This document shows, in pieces, positions 16,376-25,157 of a stretch of 64,000 bases of DNA (its first letter is position 1; each line of letters opens with the position of its first letter). This DNA is from Plantactinospora mayteni (lineage in GTDB: Bacteria > Actinomycetota > Actinomycetes > Mycobacteriales > Micromonosporaceae), in NCBI RefSeq assembly GCF_016862935.1, contig NZ_BONX01000026.1, forward strand, positions 62,001 through 126,000, given 5' to 3'. The notes below the pieces were generated by a model. The model was given only the letters and a program-made list of their open reading frames with translations. It ran no database searches and had not been told where the DNA came from. Position numbers and translations under genes: made by a program.

Positions 16376-18604
16376 TTGAGGCCCGAGCTGAGTGCCGACG
16401 TCGGACGATTCCGGCTGGGCATCGACTTCGGTACGTCGAACACGGTTGCCGTACTCGCCTGGCCGGACGGCCGGGCCAGACCGCTGCTCTTCGACGGTGC
16501 GCCGCTGCTGCCGTCGGCGGTCTGCCTGGACACCTCCGGTGCCCTGCTCGTCGGGCGGGACGCGGTCAACGCCGCACTGTCCTATCCCGACCGCTTCGAG
16601 CCGTACCCGAAGCGGCGCATCGACGACGGGACGCTGCTGCTCGGCGGCACCGAGATCCCGGTCGGCGACGCGATAGCCGCCGTACTGCACCGGGTCGCGG
16701 TCGAGGCGTACCGGGTCGCCGGCCGGGCCGCCGCCGAGGTGGTGCTGACCTGTCCGGCCGCCTGGGCGGCACGCCGTCGCCGGGTACTGCGCGACGCGGC
16801 GCTCCGGGTCGGGCTGCCCGAGCCACGCCTGGTCCCCGAACCGCTGGCGGCGGCGTTCCACTTCACCGGCCTGCTCGGCACCCGGGTGCCGATCGGCGGC
16901 CACCTCCTGGTCTACGACTTCGGGGCCGGCACCTTCGACGCGTCCGTGGTACGCCGCACCACCGACGGGTTCACGGTGGTCGCCACCGAGGGTCTCGCCG
17001 ACACCGGCGGACTCGACGTGGACGCGGCCGTCGTCGCGCACCTCGGCGCGGTGCACGGCGAGCGCCACCCGGCGAACTGGCAGCGGCTCCGGGATCCGCG
17101 TACGCCGGCCGAGCGCCGGCACCACCGACAGCTCTGGGACGGCGTACGGGCGGCCAAGGAGTCGCTGTCCCGGACCGCTTCGGCGCTGGTCCACGTACCG
17201 CTGCTGGATCAGGACGCGCCGCTCGGGCGTGAGCAGTTCGAGCAGCTCGCCCGGCCGGTGGTGGACCGGTCCGTCACCGCGGCCCGCAGCGCGCTGCTGG
17301 ACGCGGAAGTCGGCTTCGACCAGCTCGCCGGGCTGATCCTGGTCGGTGGCGCGAGCCGGATGCCGATCGTGGCGACCCAACTGCACCGCGTCTTCGGGAT
17401 CGCGCCGACCGTGCTCGAACAGCCCGAGCTGGTAGTGGCGGAGGGCAGCCTGCTCGCCACCCACGACGGCGGCGCCGCGAGCCACGGGACCGCTGCCGGC
17501 ACCAGCGTCGGCACGGGCAGCGCGATCGGCGCCGGCACCAGCATCGTCGCCGGCAACGGGATCGGCGCCGGCATGGGCGCGGGCAACGGTGGCAACGGCG
17601 TGATCGGCGGAATCGGCGGGATCGGCGGGGCATCCGGCAGCCGCGCCGAACCGGGACAGCGCGACGGACCGCGAGTCGGTGCCGGCATTCCGGCCCGGCC
17701 GGCCGGGCCGGCACCGACGCCGAGCGAGGCGCCTACCGTGGTGATGCGGGCAGTGGTTCCGGCAGGCCCGACACCGCCGACGTCCGCGCCGGCCTCCGAA
17801 CTCGAGCCACCGACCACCCGCCGTCGCCCGGTCTGGCTGGTGGCGGCCGCCGTCGTCGTCGCGATCACCCTCGCCGTCTCCGGGCTGGTGGTGGGCTGGG
17901 ACCGGTTCTTCGGGGAGCCGGACAGTGACGGCCAGTTCTCGGCGGACGGCCGAAACACCAGTTCCCCCGGAGTGGCGGACGTGGCCGGCGGGCCGGCCGT
18001 GTCCGGTCAGCCCGGCCCAACGGTCAGCACGTCTCCGGGGGCCGGCGCGTCCGGGAGTCCCGGGGGGACGCCACGACCGGGGGCGACCACCACCCGGCCC
18101 CGATCCACCGCCGGCAATCCCGGCGGTGGCGCCGCGCCCGGCGGTGGGAACGCACCGGCCGCGCCCGCGCCGGCGGGACGGAAGAGTACGGACGATCCAG
18201 AAATCGTCTGTCAAGAGGTCGGGATCCGGATGACCCGCAAGTCCGGGTCAGGACCTGGACCGAGGATCGATCTCAACGGCTGCATCAAGGGTCGCAACGG
18301 ATGGGCGGCCAACGGCAACGGCGGCGTCTACCTGGGGAACATCCAGGACTACCACGACAGTACGAGCTTCAAGGGTCGGTTGGTGGTCGAGACGTACAAG
18401 TGCGATGGCGGGCTCGTCGACCAGACGGACACCGGACTCACCGACCGGAAGGGAAGCAGGCTCAGCGCCACCCTCAACGTCGTCGACAGCTATTCGGGCT
18501 CCTTCTACATCAAAGCCAAGATCACAGGGCTGGAGGTCCAGCTCGACGGCGATGTCTGGACCGGCGGCAGCGACACGGTGACCAGCCCCTGTATCGACCT
18601 CTGA
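16376..18604 (+). CDS. Membrane-anchored Hsp70-like protein with secreted C-terminal domain
   Basis: 742 residues from a TTG preceded by GGGGGGA. Hsp70/actin-type ATPase at 1-370: phosphate-1 loop 'GIDFGTSNTVAV' (15-26), phosphate-2 loop 'YDFGAGTFDASVV' (180-192), adenosine motif 'LILVGGASRMPI' (320-331). There is no Hsp70 substrate-binding domain. Instead a Gly-rich linker (~370-425), Pro-rich segment, one membrane helix (486-507), a long Ser/Pro/Gly-rich outer linker and a ~130-residue beta-rich tail with four Cys (612, 636, 676, 739), likely disulfide-bonded outside the cell. Topology suggests a cytoplasmic ATPase switch linked to an external sensor or binding domain. Partner unknown. Confidence 0.85.
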   Translation: MRPELSADVGRFRLGIDFGTSNTVAVLAWPDGRARPLLFDGAPLLPSAVCLDTSGALLVGRDAVNAALSYPDRFEPYPKRRIDDGTLLLGGTEIPVGDAIAAVLHRVAVEAYRVAGRAAAEVVLTCPAAWAARRRRVLRDAALRVGLPEPRLVPEPLAAAFHFTGLLGTRVPIGGHLLVYDFGAGTFDASVVRRTTDGFTVVATEGLADTGGLDVDAAVVAHLGAVHGERHPANWQRLRDPRTPAERRHHRQLWDGVRAAKESLSRTASALVHVPLLDQDAPLGREQFEQLARPVVDRSVTAARSALLDAEVGFDQLAGLILVGGASRMPIVATQLHRVFGIAPTVLEQPELVVAEGSLLATHDGGAASHGTAAGTSVGTGSAIGAGTSIVAGNGIGAGMGAGNGGNGVIGGIGGIGGASGSRAEPGQRDGPRVGAGIPARPAGPAPTPSEAPTVVMRAVVPAGPTPPTSAPASELEPPTTRRRPVWLVAAAVVVAITLAVSGLVVGWDRFFGEPDSDGQFSADGRNTSSPGVADVAGGPAVSGQPGPTVSTSPGAGASGSPGGTPRPGATTTRPRSTAGNPGGGAAPGGGNAPAAPAPAGRKSTDDPEIVCQEVGIRMTRKSGSGPGPRIDLNGCIKGRNGWAANGNGGVYLGNIQDYHDSTSFKGRLVVETYKCDGGLVDQTDTGLTDRKGSRLSATLNVVDSYSGSFYIKAKITGLEVQLDGDVWTGGSDTVTSPCIDL

Positions 18605-18664
18605 CAGCCGGCCGCCGAGGGGCGCTGACAGCCGGCCGCCGTTGGCTGGCCGAGGGGCGCTGAC
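18602..18664. repeat. Short overlapping duplications after the Hsp70-like stop
   Basis: CTGACAGCCGGCCGCCG occurs at the stop and again about 25 bases on, and GAGGGGCGCTGACAG occurs twice in the same 63 bp. The unit includes the TGA stop codon itself. Non-coding, in the convergent gap before the vWA gene. Confidence 0.7.
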
Positions 18665-18691
18665 AGTGGAAGCCGCCCGATCTCCGACGGG

Positions 18692-20647
18692 TCAGCTCCG
18701 GCCACGGCGGGCGCGCAGGTAGTCGGAGACCACGTACTCGCCGAGGTCGTCCAGGTCCGGCGTGAAGACCCGGCCGCCGCAGCGCCGTGCCACCGCGTCG
18801 ACGAACCGGCGCAGCCCGGGATCCTCGCCGAGCATGAACAGGTTCATCGTGGCGCCGTACCGGGTCAGCTTGTCCACCTCGGCGATCGTCAACTGGATGG
18901 TCTCCGGCAGCGACGGCCAGTTGAAGACCCCACCGCCGTACTCCGGATCCAGGTGTGCGGTCGGCTCGCCGTCGGTGACCACCAGCACCACCGGCTCGGA
19001 ACCGGAGTGCCGGCGCAGGTGCCGGCCCGCCAGCATCAGCGCGTGTTGCAGGTTGGTGCCCTGCACCAGGTCCGGCTCCACCCCGGCCAGCTCCTGCTGG
19101 GTCAGCGGCATCGCCTCCCGGCCGAAGCCGATGATCTGCAACGCGTCCTGCGGGAACCTGGTGGCGACCAGGTGCGACAGCGCCAACGCGGTCTGCTTCA
19201 TCGGCCCCCAGCGCCCCTCGGAGATCATCGAGAAGGAGAGGTCGACGCAGAGCGCCACGGCCGCCGAGGCACGCCGCTCGGTCTCCACCACCTCGAAGTC
19301 CTCGACCGCCAGCGCCACCGGCACCCCGGCACCGCCGCGCCGGACCGCCCGGGTGAGCGTACGCACCACGTCGAGCGGCTGCTCGTCGCCGTACTCCCAG
19401 GGGCGGGACGCGCCGGTCACCTCACCGGCGGCACCGGCCGAGCGCAGGTCGTGCTGCCCCCGCCGCCCGCTGGAGAGTTCGGCGAAGATCCGGCGCAGTG
19501 CCGTACCGCCGAGTCGGCGCAGCGCCTTCGGGCTCAGGGTCAGCCCGTCGGTGCCCCGGGTCAGCCAGCCCTGCCGGCGCAGTTCCCGCTCCAGTTCCCG
19601 CAGCCGGCGTACGTCGTCGGCGGCGTCCCGGCCCAGGTTGCGCCGTACCGACTCCACGTCGATGTCGTCCAGGGTCGCCCCCGGATGCTCCTGGCCGAGC
19701 TGGTCCAGCAGGTCGTCCAGGTCGGCGATCTCGCCGAGCGCCCCGGCCGCCTCGCCGTAGCCGAGCGGCTGGTCGCCCCGGATCCGCTCCCGGCGGTCCC
19801 AGGCCAGGTCGGGGCGGAGCGAGCGCAGGTTGGCGTCCAGCGCGGAGATCTGCCGGGCCAGCTCCGGACCGAGCGACGACTCCATCAGCCGGGACAGTTC
19901 CTCGCGCTGGGCCGGGGAGAGCGAGCGCATCAGCCGTTCCCCGGCGGCGGCCCGCCGGGCCAGCGCGTCGACCAGCTCGTCCACCGTCTCCGGATTCTCC
20001 GGGAAGAAGTCGCCGTGCCGCCGCATGAACTCGGCGAACGCGTCGGTGGTGTCCTCGCCCCGGTCGTGCCGGGCCAGCAGGTCGTTGAGGTCGCGCATCA
20101 TCTCGGCGAGCCGGCGCTGCGCGGCCGGGTCCGCGGCACCCCGCATCGCGTCGCGCAGCCCGCTGAACCGCTGCTCCAGCACGTCCCGGCGCAGCCCGTC
20201 GAGGATCTGCTGGTAGGCGGCCCGGGCCTCGTCGCTGGCCCACTCGTAGCCGGAGAGTTCCTCCACCGCCCGGGCGGTCGACGACGGCAGGTTGTCGAGC
20301 ACCGCCTCGGCGAACCGGGCGTTGTCGTCGTCCCGGCCGCGCAACTCGTCGCGCTCGGCGGCGAGCGCCTGGTCGAGCAGGGCCTGGGCCCGGGTCACCG
20401 CGCCGTCCAGGTCACCCCGGCGCAGCGCCTCCCGGCGCATCCGCCGGGCCCGGGCAACCAGGTCGTCCAGGCCGCCCCGGCCCTGCGGGCCGCGCCGCAG
20501 CAGGTTGCGCAGCGCCTCGCGCAGGCTGCCGCCGGCCAGCACCTCGGCGCCGACCGAGTCGACCGCGGCCCGTACGTCGTAGGGCGGGGCGAGCGGGTCG
20601 GGGCCGCCGCGCCAGGAGCCGTACCGGAAACGGTTTCCGCCGGCCAC
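18692..20647 (-). CDS. vWA-domain protein, partner of MoxR-type ATPase
   Basis: 651 residues; GTG start two bases after the MoxR stop, hence coupled translation. The N-terminal ~400 residues are long charged helices with many Arg/Glu/Asp. The C-terminal von Willebrand A domain (~425-651) has a MIDAS: 'CVDLSFSMIS' (D-x-S-x-S), Thr in 'QGTNLQHALMLAG' and Asp in 'VVTDGEPTAH'. Such MoxR/vWA pairs resemble magnesium-chelatase I/D and act as metal-insertion or protein-remodelling chaperones. A complete MIDAS argues that it is functional. Target unknown. Confidence 0.88.
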   Translation of the reverse strand: MAGGNRFRYGSWRGGPDPLAPPYDVRAAVDSVGAEVLAGGSLREALRNLLRRGPQGRGGLDDLVARARRMRREALRRGDLDGAVTRAQALLDQALAAERDELRGRDDDNARFAEAVLDNLPSSTARAVEELSGYEWASDEARAAYQQILDGLRRDVLEQRFSGLRDAMRGAADPAAQRRLAEMMRDLNDLLARHDRGEDTTDAFAEFMRRHGDFFPENPETVDELVDALARRAAAGERLMRSLSPAQREELSRLMESSLGPELARQISALDANLRSLRPDLAWDRRERIRGDQPLGYGEAAGALGEIADLDDLLDQLGQEHPGATLDDIDVESVRRNLGRDAADDVRRLRELERELRRQGWLTRGTDGLTLSPKALRRLGGTALRRIFAELSSGRRGQHDLRSAGAAGEVTGASRPWEYGDEQPLDVVRTLTRAVRRGGAGVPVALAVEDFEVVETERRASAAVALCVDLSFSMISEGRWGPMKQTALALSHLVATRFPQDALQIIGFGREAMPLTQQELAGVEPDLVQGTNLQHALMLAGRHLRRHSGSEPVVLVVTDGEPTAHLDPEYGGGVFNWPSLPETIQLTIAEVDKLTRYGATMNLFMLGEDPGLRRFVDAVARRCGGRVFTPDLDDLGEYVVSDYLRARRGRS

Positions 20648-20649
20648 GC

Positions 20650-22167
20650 TCAGGCCCAGTCGTCGTCGCGGGCCGAGCGCTCGCCGGGGCCGCGTCCGCC
20701 GTCGGGGCTGCGCCCGCCGTAGCGGGTACGGCCCTCGTCGGTCACGTCCTTGGCCAGCCGCCGGGTCAGGTGCAGCCCTTCGAGTACGAACTCGATCCCG
20801 GCCGCCGCCTCGGCCGGAGTCGGCGCGTCGCCCAGCCCGAGCCGGTCCAGCGCCTTGGCCAGCCCTGGTACGGTGCCGACCTGCCGGAGCAACTCGGTCG
20901 GGCCGACCAGCTCGCCGGTCTCGATGATCGCGCCGTCGGCGACCAGCGCGGTGAAGCCGGAGACGTCCAGCCCGGCCAGCCGGGCCCGGAACGTCTCGGC
21001 GGTGGCGGTCCGGAGCAGGTGACCGAGGATCTCGATCTCCCGACCCTCCTCGCCGCTCTCGAACTCGACCTTGCCGCGCAGGGTGCTGGTCACCGAGACC
21101 GCGTCGCCGACCCGGGCCACCGGTTCGGTGTCGGCCGGTGCGGCAGGCCGCCCGTCCGGGCCACCGGCGCCGAGCAGTCCGGCCCGGCGCAGCGCGGCGG
21201 CGGAGACGGTCTCGGCGGCGGCGATGGCGAACCGGGCCGAGACACCCGAGCGCGGGTCGACGGCCGGAGACTCGCGTACCGCGCGGGCGAACCGGGCCAG
21301 CACCTCCAACACGTGCTCCGGTACGGCCGCGACCAGTGCCGCCTCCTGCCGGATCAGGTCCAGCTCCAGGTCCAGGTCGAGCGGGTAGTGGGTGCGGATC
21401 TCGGCGCCGAACCGGTCCTTGAGCGGGGTGATGATCCGCCCCCGGTTGGTGTAGTCCTCCGGGTTGGCGCTCGCCACCAGCAGCAGGTCCAGCGGCAGCC
21501 GGAGCTGGTAGCCGCGTACCTGGATGTCCCGTTCCTCCAGCACGTTGAGCAGCGCCACCTGGATCCGCTCGGCCAGGTCGGGCAGCTCGTTGACGGCGAA
21601 GATGCCCCGGTTGGTCCGGGGTACCAGCCCGAAGTGGATCGTCTCCGGGTCGCCGAGGGTACGCCCCTGGGCCACCCGGATCGGGTCCACGTCGCCGATC
21701 AGGTCGCCGACGCTGGTGTCCGGGGTGGCGAGCTTCTCGCCGTACCGCATCGACCGGTGCAGCCAGCCGATCGACAGCGCGTCGCCAGCCTCCTCGACCG
21801 CCCGGCGGGACGCCGGGGTCAGCGGGTGCATCGGGTGCTCGTTCAGCTCCGAACCGCGGATCACCGGGGTCCACTCGTCGAGGAGTTGGCCCAGTACGCG
21901 GATCAGCCGGGTCTTGCCCTGGCCGCGCTCGCCGAGCAGCACCATGTCGTGCCCGGCCAGCAGGGCCCGCTCGACCTCGGGGAGCACCGTCTCGTCGTAG
22001 CCGACGATGCCGGGGAAGCGCGGCTGCCCGGACCGGAGCCGGGCCAGCAGGTTGTCCCGGAGTTCCTGCTTGACGGTCCGGTACCGGTGCCCAACGGCGC
22101 GCAGCTCGCCGAGGGTGCCGGGCAGCTCGGCCGGCGGGGTCGGTGGGACCTGGGAAATTTCCGTCAC
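20650..22167 (-). CDS. MoxR-type AAA+ ATPase (magnesium chelatase ChlI-like)
   Basis: 505 residues from a GTG with AGGCGG upstream. Walker A 'GERGQGKTR' (~78-86), a beta-hairpin insert region, Walker B-like 'GIFAVNELPDL', sensor 1 'LLVASANPEDYTNRG' and Arg-finger region 'LKDRFGAEIRTHYP' follow the ChlI/MoxR order. The C-terminal third is helical with acidic linker and a basic tail. It is the motor half of the following vWA gene and would remodel or load a cofactor into an unidentified client. Confidence 0.9.
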   Translation of the reverse strand: MTEISQVPPTPPAELPGTLGELRAVGHRYRTVKQELRDNLLARLRSGQPRFPGIVGYDETVLPEVERALLAGHDMVLLGERGQGKTRLIRVLGQLLDEWTPVIRGSELNEHPMHPLTPASRRAVEEAGDALSIGWLHRSMRYGEKLATPDTSVGDLIGDVDPIRVAQGRTLGDPETIHFGLVPRTNRGIFAVNELPDLAERIQVALLNVLEERDIQVRGYQLRLPLDLLLVASANPEDYTNRGRIITPLKDRFGAEIRTHYPLDLDLELDLIRQEAALVAAVPEHVLEVLARFARAVRESPAVDPRSGVSARFAIAAAETVSAAALRRAGLLGAGGPDGRPAAPADTEPVARVGDAVSVTSTLRGKVEFESGEEGREIEILGHLLRTATAETFRARLAGLDVSGFTALVADGAIIETGELVGPTELLRQVGTVPGLAKALDRLGLGDAPTPAEAAAGIEFVLEGLHLTRRLAKDVTDEGRTRYGGRSPDGGRGPGERSARDDDWA

Positions 22168-22264
22168 CCGCCTACGCTAGCTCTCGATCGGGTCGATCGC
22201 GGGCCGCGAGCGAACCGGTGAAGATCCATCCGGTACCGCCGGATCCACGAAAACGGGGAGGGTC

Positions 22265-22435
22265 ATGAGCACACCGAGCGAAACCGGGACGAAGCTCGGC
22301 ATCGCGATCGGCCTCGGGGTGTCCTTCGGGGTCATCCTCGGCCTCCTGATCGGCAACATCGGGTTGGGCATCGCGTTCGGTGTGCTGGGCGGTGTGATCG
22401 TCGGCACGCTGCTCGCCAACCGTCCGAAGGACTGA
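22265..22435 (+). CDS. Small glycine-zipper membrane protein (56 aa)
   Basis: ATG with GGGGAGGG five bases upstream. The peptide begins 'MSTPSETGTKLGIAIGLG' and is almost entirely one hydrophobic Gly-rich segment ('VSFGVILGLLIGNIGLG', then 'AFGVLGGVIVGTLL'), ending in 'NRPKD'. Gly every four residues suggests two packed membrane helices. Small proteins of this type are common in actinomycetes. Divergent from the MoxR gene. A 24-bp imperfect duplication of its 3' end, stop included, follows at 22424-22470. Confidence 0.75.
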   Translation: MSTPSETGTKLGIAIGLGVSFGVILGLLIGNIGLGIAFGVLGGVIVGTLLANRPKD

Positions 22436-22464
22436 CTCCGCCAGCATCCGAAGGACTGACCCCG

Positions 22465-23574
22465 TCAGCAGCGGTCGCAGGCGCCTCGGCGGCGCAGGTG
22501 GTAGGCGAGGGTGGCGGCGCCGAGCGCGGTCCCCCAGACCGGCCAGAGCAGCATCGGGAGCACCGTCAGGGTGCCCCCGCCCAGCTCGGCGAGGAGTTCC
22601 GGCTGCCCGTACAGGGACAGGCCGGCGGCGGTGATCGCGACCGCGACTCCGGTGGCGGGGACGACGGCGAGCTTGATCGGCACCCGCCGGCCGGCCAGCC
22701 CGATCATCCAGCGCGGGAACCGCTCGCCCCACCGCTGCGCCAGCCCGAGGGTGAGGACCGCGCCGACCAGCCCGAACGCGGCCAGCCCGGCGCCGGCCCA
22801 GACCAGTCCGGTCCGCTGCATCTCGCGCAGGAACTCGTCGGTGATGCCGAGCGGGATGCCGGCGGCCCAGGCGAGCCGGACTATCGCGTACAGCACCGGG
22901 ATCACCGCTGCGACCCGGACAGCCCAGCGCCCCCAGCGGGCCGCCGACTCCGCCGAGGTCCAGCCGGCTTCGCCGGGCCGGCGTCCGCACGACGGGCAGG
23001 CCCGGGCGGTACGGAACTGCCAGGTGACAACGGCCCGGGCCAGCAGCAGCCCGGTGACGACCGAGAACACCTTCCAGCCGAGCGCGAGGGTGAAGAGTTC
23101 GGAATAGTCCACCGGTGGCCAGCCGAACGGCAGCCCACCGATCAGCATCGGCGCGTACCCGAGGTAGGTGAGCACCTGCACGTCCGGGACGACCAGCAGC
23201 AGTCCGGCCACCACCAGCCAGCCGTAGCCGAGCAGGGCGACCCGGGGTGCGCCGCGCAGGCGTACCGCGTGCGGGCCGGCCATGGCCAGCGCGGTGACCG
23301 CCGCGCCGAGCAGCAGCACCGCGAAGACCGGCGCCCCGACCTCGGCCGGTACCCGCCAGAGCAGGCTGCCGGAGCCGTCCGAGTCGGCGGTGCCGAACGG
23401 GTAGCCGCGCCCGGTGACGGTCCAGACCAGCGCCAGCGAGCCGAAGAACGCGGTCGCGCCAGCGGCCAGATAACCGATCCGGTACTGGTGCTTGTGCTGG
23501 TGTCGGTGCTGCTGTGGCGGTGGCTCCGGCTCGGTCCGGGCGGCTGCCGGATCGGGCGGTACGGTGCGGGACAT
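22465..23574 (-). CDS. Multi-pass membrane protein
   Basis: 369 residues; start ATG has GAGGAGGAAA eight bases upstream. A His/Gln/Pro-rich cytoplasmic N-terminus (~1-30, with 'QQHRHQHKHQ') precedes about eight membrane segments. A Cys pair 'ACPSCGRRPGE' sits in a cytoplasmic loop near residue 195 and a 'CDRC' ends the protein; together these four Cys could bind zinc. No transporter or enzyme family recognised. Similar uncharacterised proteins occur widely in Streptomyces and Micromonospora. Confidence 0.75.
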   Translation of the reverse strand: MSRTVPPDPAAARTEPEPPPQQHRHQHKHQYRIGYLAAGATAFFGSLALVWTVTGRGYPFGTADSDGSGSLLWRVPAEVGAPVFAVLLLGAAVTALAMAGPHAVRLRGAPRVALLGYGWLVVAGLLLVVPDVQVLTYLGYAPMLIGGLPFGWPPVDYSELFTLALGWKVFSVVTGLLLARAVVTWQFRTARACPSCGRRPGEAGWTSAESAARWGRWAVRVAAVIPVLYAIVRLAWAAGIPLGITDEFLREMQRTGLVWAGAGLAAFGLVGAVLTLGLAQRWGERFPRWMIGLAGRRVPIKLAVVPATGVAVAITAAGLSLYGQPELLAELGGGTLTVLPMLLWPVWGTALGAATLAYHLRRRGACDRC

Positions 23575-23763
23575 CGTCGTTTCCTCCTCGACGTTCCCGG
23601 GCCGGCGACCGTGCCGCGCCCGCTCCCCACACCATCCGGGCCGGCGGCGCCGCAGACCTCACGTACCGGAGTGACCCGCTTCCCCTGCCAGAGGGAGAGA
23701 GTCGACCTCACCCAATATCGAGGTACGACGATGGTGCTCTCGAAGCAGCGAGGAGTTGTGGCG

Positions 23764-24150
23764 ATGAGCACGAGTTGGGCGTACCTCTACGGGCAGCCCG
23801 GCGCCGACCCGGTCGCCGACCGGGTGGTGGTCGACCGGGTGGTGGTCGACCGGGTGGTGGTCGACCGGGTGGTGGTCGACCGGGTGGTGGTCGACCGGGC
23901 CGGACAGCGGACATCACTGGTGCCCGTACCGGACGAGTCGCTGGCCGCGTCGATCGCGGTGGAACTGGTCGAGGAGGGCGTCGGGCTAATCGAGCCGTGC
24001 GGCGGATTCTCCCTGCCGGCCGCCGCCCGGGTGATCGAGGCGGTGGGTGGTCGGGTACCGGTCGGGCACGTCACCTTCGGCGCGGAGTCGGTGGCCGGCG
24101 CCGCCGCCTACAGCGCGCAGTTCGACGCCAGCCAGGCCGGAGCGAGCTGA
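23764..24150 (+). CDS. DUF6506 family protein with 15-bp repeat expansion
   Basis: 128 residues from the ATG eight bases after AGGAG. The C-terminal half matches the DUF6506 pattern: 'VELVEEGVGLIEPCGGFSLPAAARVIEAVGGRVPVGHVTFG' in order, around a conserved Cys-Gly-Gly. Between residues ~20 and 44 the pentapeptide R-V-V-V-D is repeated five times, encoded by a perfect minisatellite; in relatives this segment is short. Function of the family is unknown. Confidence 0.75.
   Translation: MSTSWAYLYGQPGADPVADRVVVDRVVVDRVVVDRVVVDRVVVDRAGQRTSLVPVPDESLAASIAVELVEEGVGLIEPCGGFSLPAAARVIEAVGGRVPVGHVTFGAESVAGAAAYSAQFDASQAGAS
23821..23895 (+). repeat. Perfect 15-bp x5 minisatellite inside the DUF6506 gene
   Basis: Unit CGGGTGGTGGTCGAC, five identical copies with no interruption, in frame (R-V-V-V-D). 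Identity of all copies implies recent slippage expansion; copy-number changes would keep the frame. Confidence 0.95.
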
Positions 24151-24174
24151 ACGCAGATCGCGTTGACGCCAAGG

Positions 24175-24705
24175 CTACTGGGCGTCGAACACGTCATCGA
24201 GCACGAGCCTCGCCCGGCCCGGAACCTCCTCTTCGGGAAAGATCTGCGTGCAGAGTCGGAGCACCTGCTCGGCGCTTGTCAGCCCGAGGTGCCCTACCAG
24301 GAATCGGATGTCCTCGGCGTCCCGACGCCGCGCGGCGAGCACCTTCATCGCCAGCAGGTGCTCAGGCGATGCTGCCGCGACCCGCAGGCCAGGGTGATCG
24401 AAAACACGAGGAGCGGTCGCATCGCCGCCGGGTGCAACATAGGCACTCGCCTGCTCATTGAGCCACCAGTGTGGGAGGCCCAGTTCGTCGGCGACCGCCC
24501 GGGCCTCATCGAGCACTATGCCGTGCGGCTGGAACACGGCGTCGATGTCGCGGGTGGCTCGACGAGCGTCGTAAGCCAACGCCATGGCCGCGCCACCGAA
24601 GATATAGAGATCCGCGACCACGCCGCGCCGAGCCAGTCGGTCGCCGAGCCGGCGAAATGCATCTTCGATCATGGCGCGGTCCAGCAACGGATCAGCGGCG
24701 CTCAC
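24175..24705 (-). CDS. AbiEii/MNT-like nucleotidyltransferase
   Basis: 176 residues; GTG start overlaps the upstream gene stop by 4 bases (GTGA). The polymerase-beta-like signature is 'DLYIFGGAAMALAYDARRATRDIDAVF': Gly-Gly on the P-loop-like strand and D-x-D (Asp in 'RDIDAVF'), as in AbiEii, MenT and DUF6036-type proteins. A C-terminal helical part has 'HLLAMKVLAARRRDAEDIRFLV', also typical. Such enzymes are toxins of type IV-like pairs or tRNA nucleotidyltransferases. Here the upstream partner has no antitoxin signature, so toxin function is only a hypothesis. Confidence 0.75.
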   Translation of the reverse strand: MSAADPLLDRAMIEDAFRRLGDRLARRGVVADLYIFGGAAMALAYDARRATRDIDAVFQPHGIVLDEARAVADELGLPHWWLNEQASAYVAPGGDATAPRVFDHPGLRVAAASPEHLLAMKVLAARRRDAEDIRFLVGHLGLTSAEQVLRLCTQIFPEEEVPGRARLVLDDVFDAQ

Positions 24706-25094
24706 GCGACGTTCAGCTCCTGGGCAGCGACATAGACCCCGCGACGGCGGAATGCCGCTGGTGCGTGCACCAGCGCGTCGACCCGCGCCGCCCGAGTATT
24801 GAAGGGGAACCAGAATCTTCGCAGCGAGCGCGTCTCGACCCACGGTGGCCCGCCGCGTCCGTCTTTCGCCGCCAGATGCTCCGTCAAGGCCGCGAGAAAC
24901 ACATCCCAGTGCTCGTCGCCGGTGGGCGCCGGTTCCGCAGCCAGGAGATCAGTGCGCGACTCGACTGGTTCCCAGCGGTACTCCTCCAGGAACTCCGCCA
25001 CCAGCCTCCACCGTCGCGCCTCGTCGGCCCCCACCAGCAGGGCACCCAGGCGCTCCATCGTCAGGGGCTCGTACGGCGAAACACGACCTGTCAC
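24702..25094 (-). CDS. Hypothetical partner of the nucleotidyltransferase
   Basis: 130 residues from a GTG. Begins 'VSPYEPLTMERLGALLVGADEARRWRLVAEFLEEYRWE' in helical style and contains 'WDVFLAALTEHLAAKDG' and 'FWFPFNTRAARVDALVHAPAAFRRRGVYVAAQEL'. No known domain. It is always-plausible as the first gene of a two-gene operon because its stop codon is inside the next gene's start. The C-terminal 'NTRAARVDALVHAPAAF' pattern recurs beside nucleotidyltransferases in actinomycetes as far as I recall. Confidence 0.65.
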   Translation of the reverse strand: MTGRVSPYEPLTMERLGALLVGADEARRWRLVAEFLEEYRWEPVESRTDLLAAEPAPTGDEHWDVFLAALTEHLAAKDGRGGPPWVETRSLRRFWFPFNTRAARVDALVHAPAAFRRRGVYVAAQELNVA

Positions 25095-25157
25095 AACCCT
25101 GACGCTAGTACAAGGGCGGCGACATCCGTGACCAGCTCCGGCGGTCAGTCGGCCGAG

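Noticed and set aside
20648-21874. Extension of the vWA frame to 1060 aa across the MoxR gene
   Set aside because: The upstream part is the other frame of MoxR; GTG at 20647 directly after the MoxR stop is the natural start.
18692-22167. MoxR/vWA pair as part of a ternary vWA-MoxR-effector conflict system
   Set aside because: No effector or VMAP-like third component is adjacent; the pair alone is the ordinary chelatase-like arrangement.
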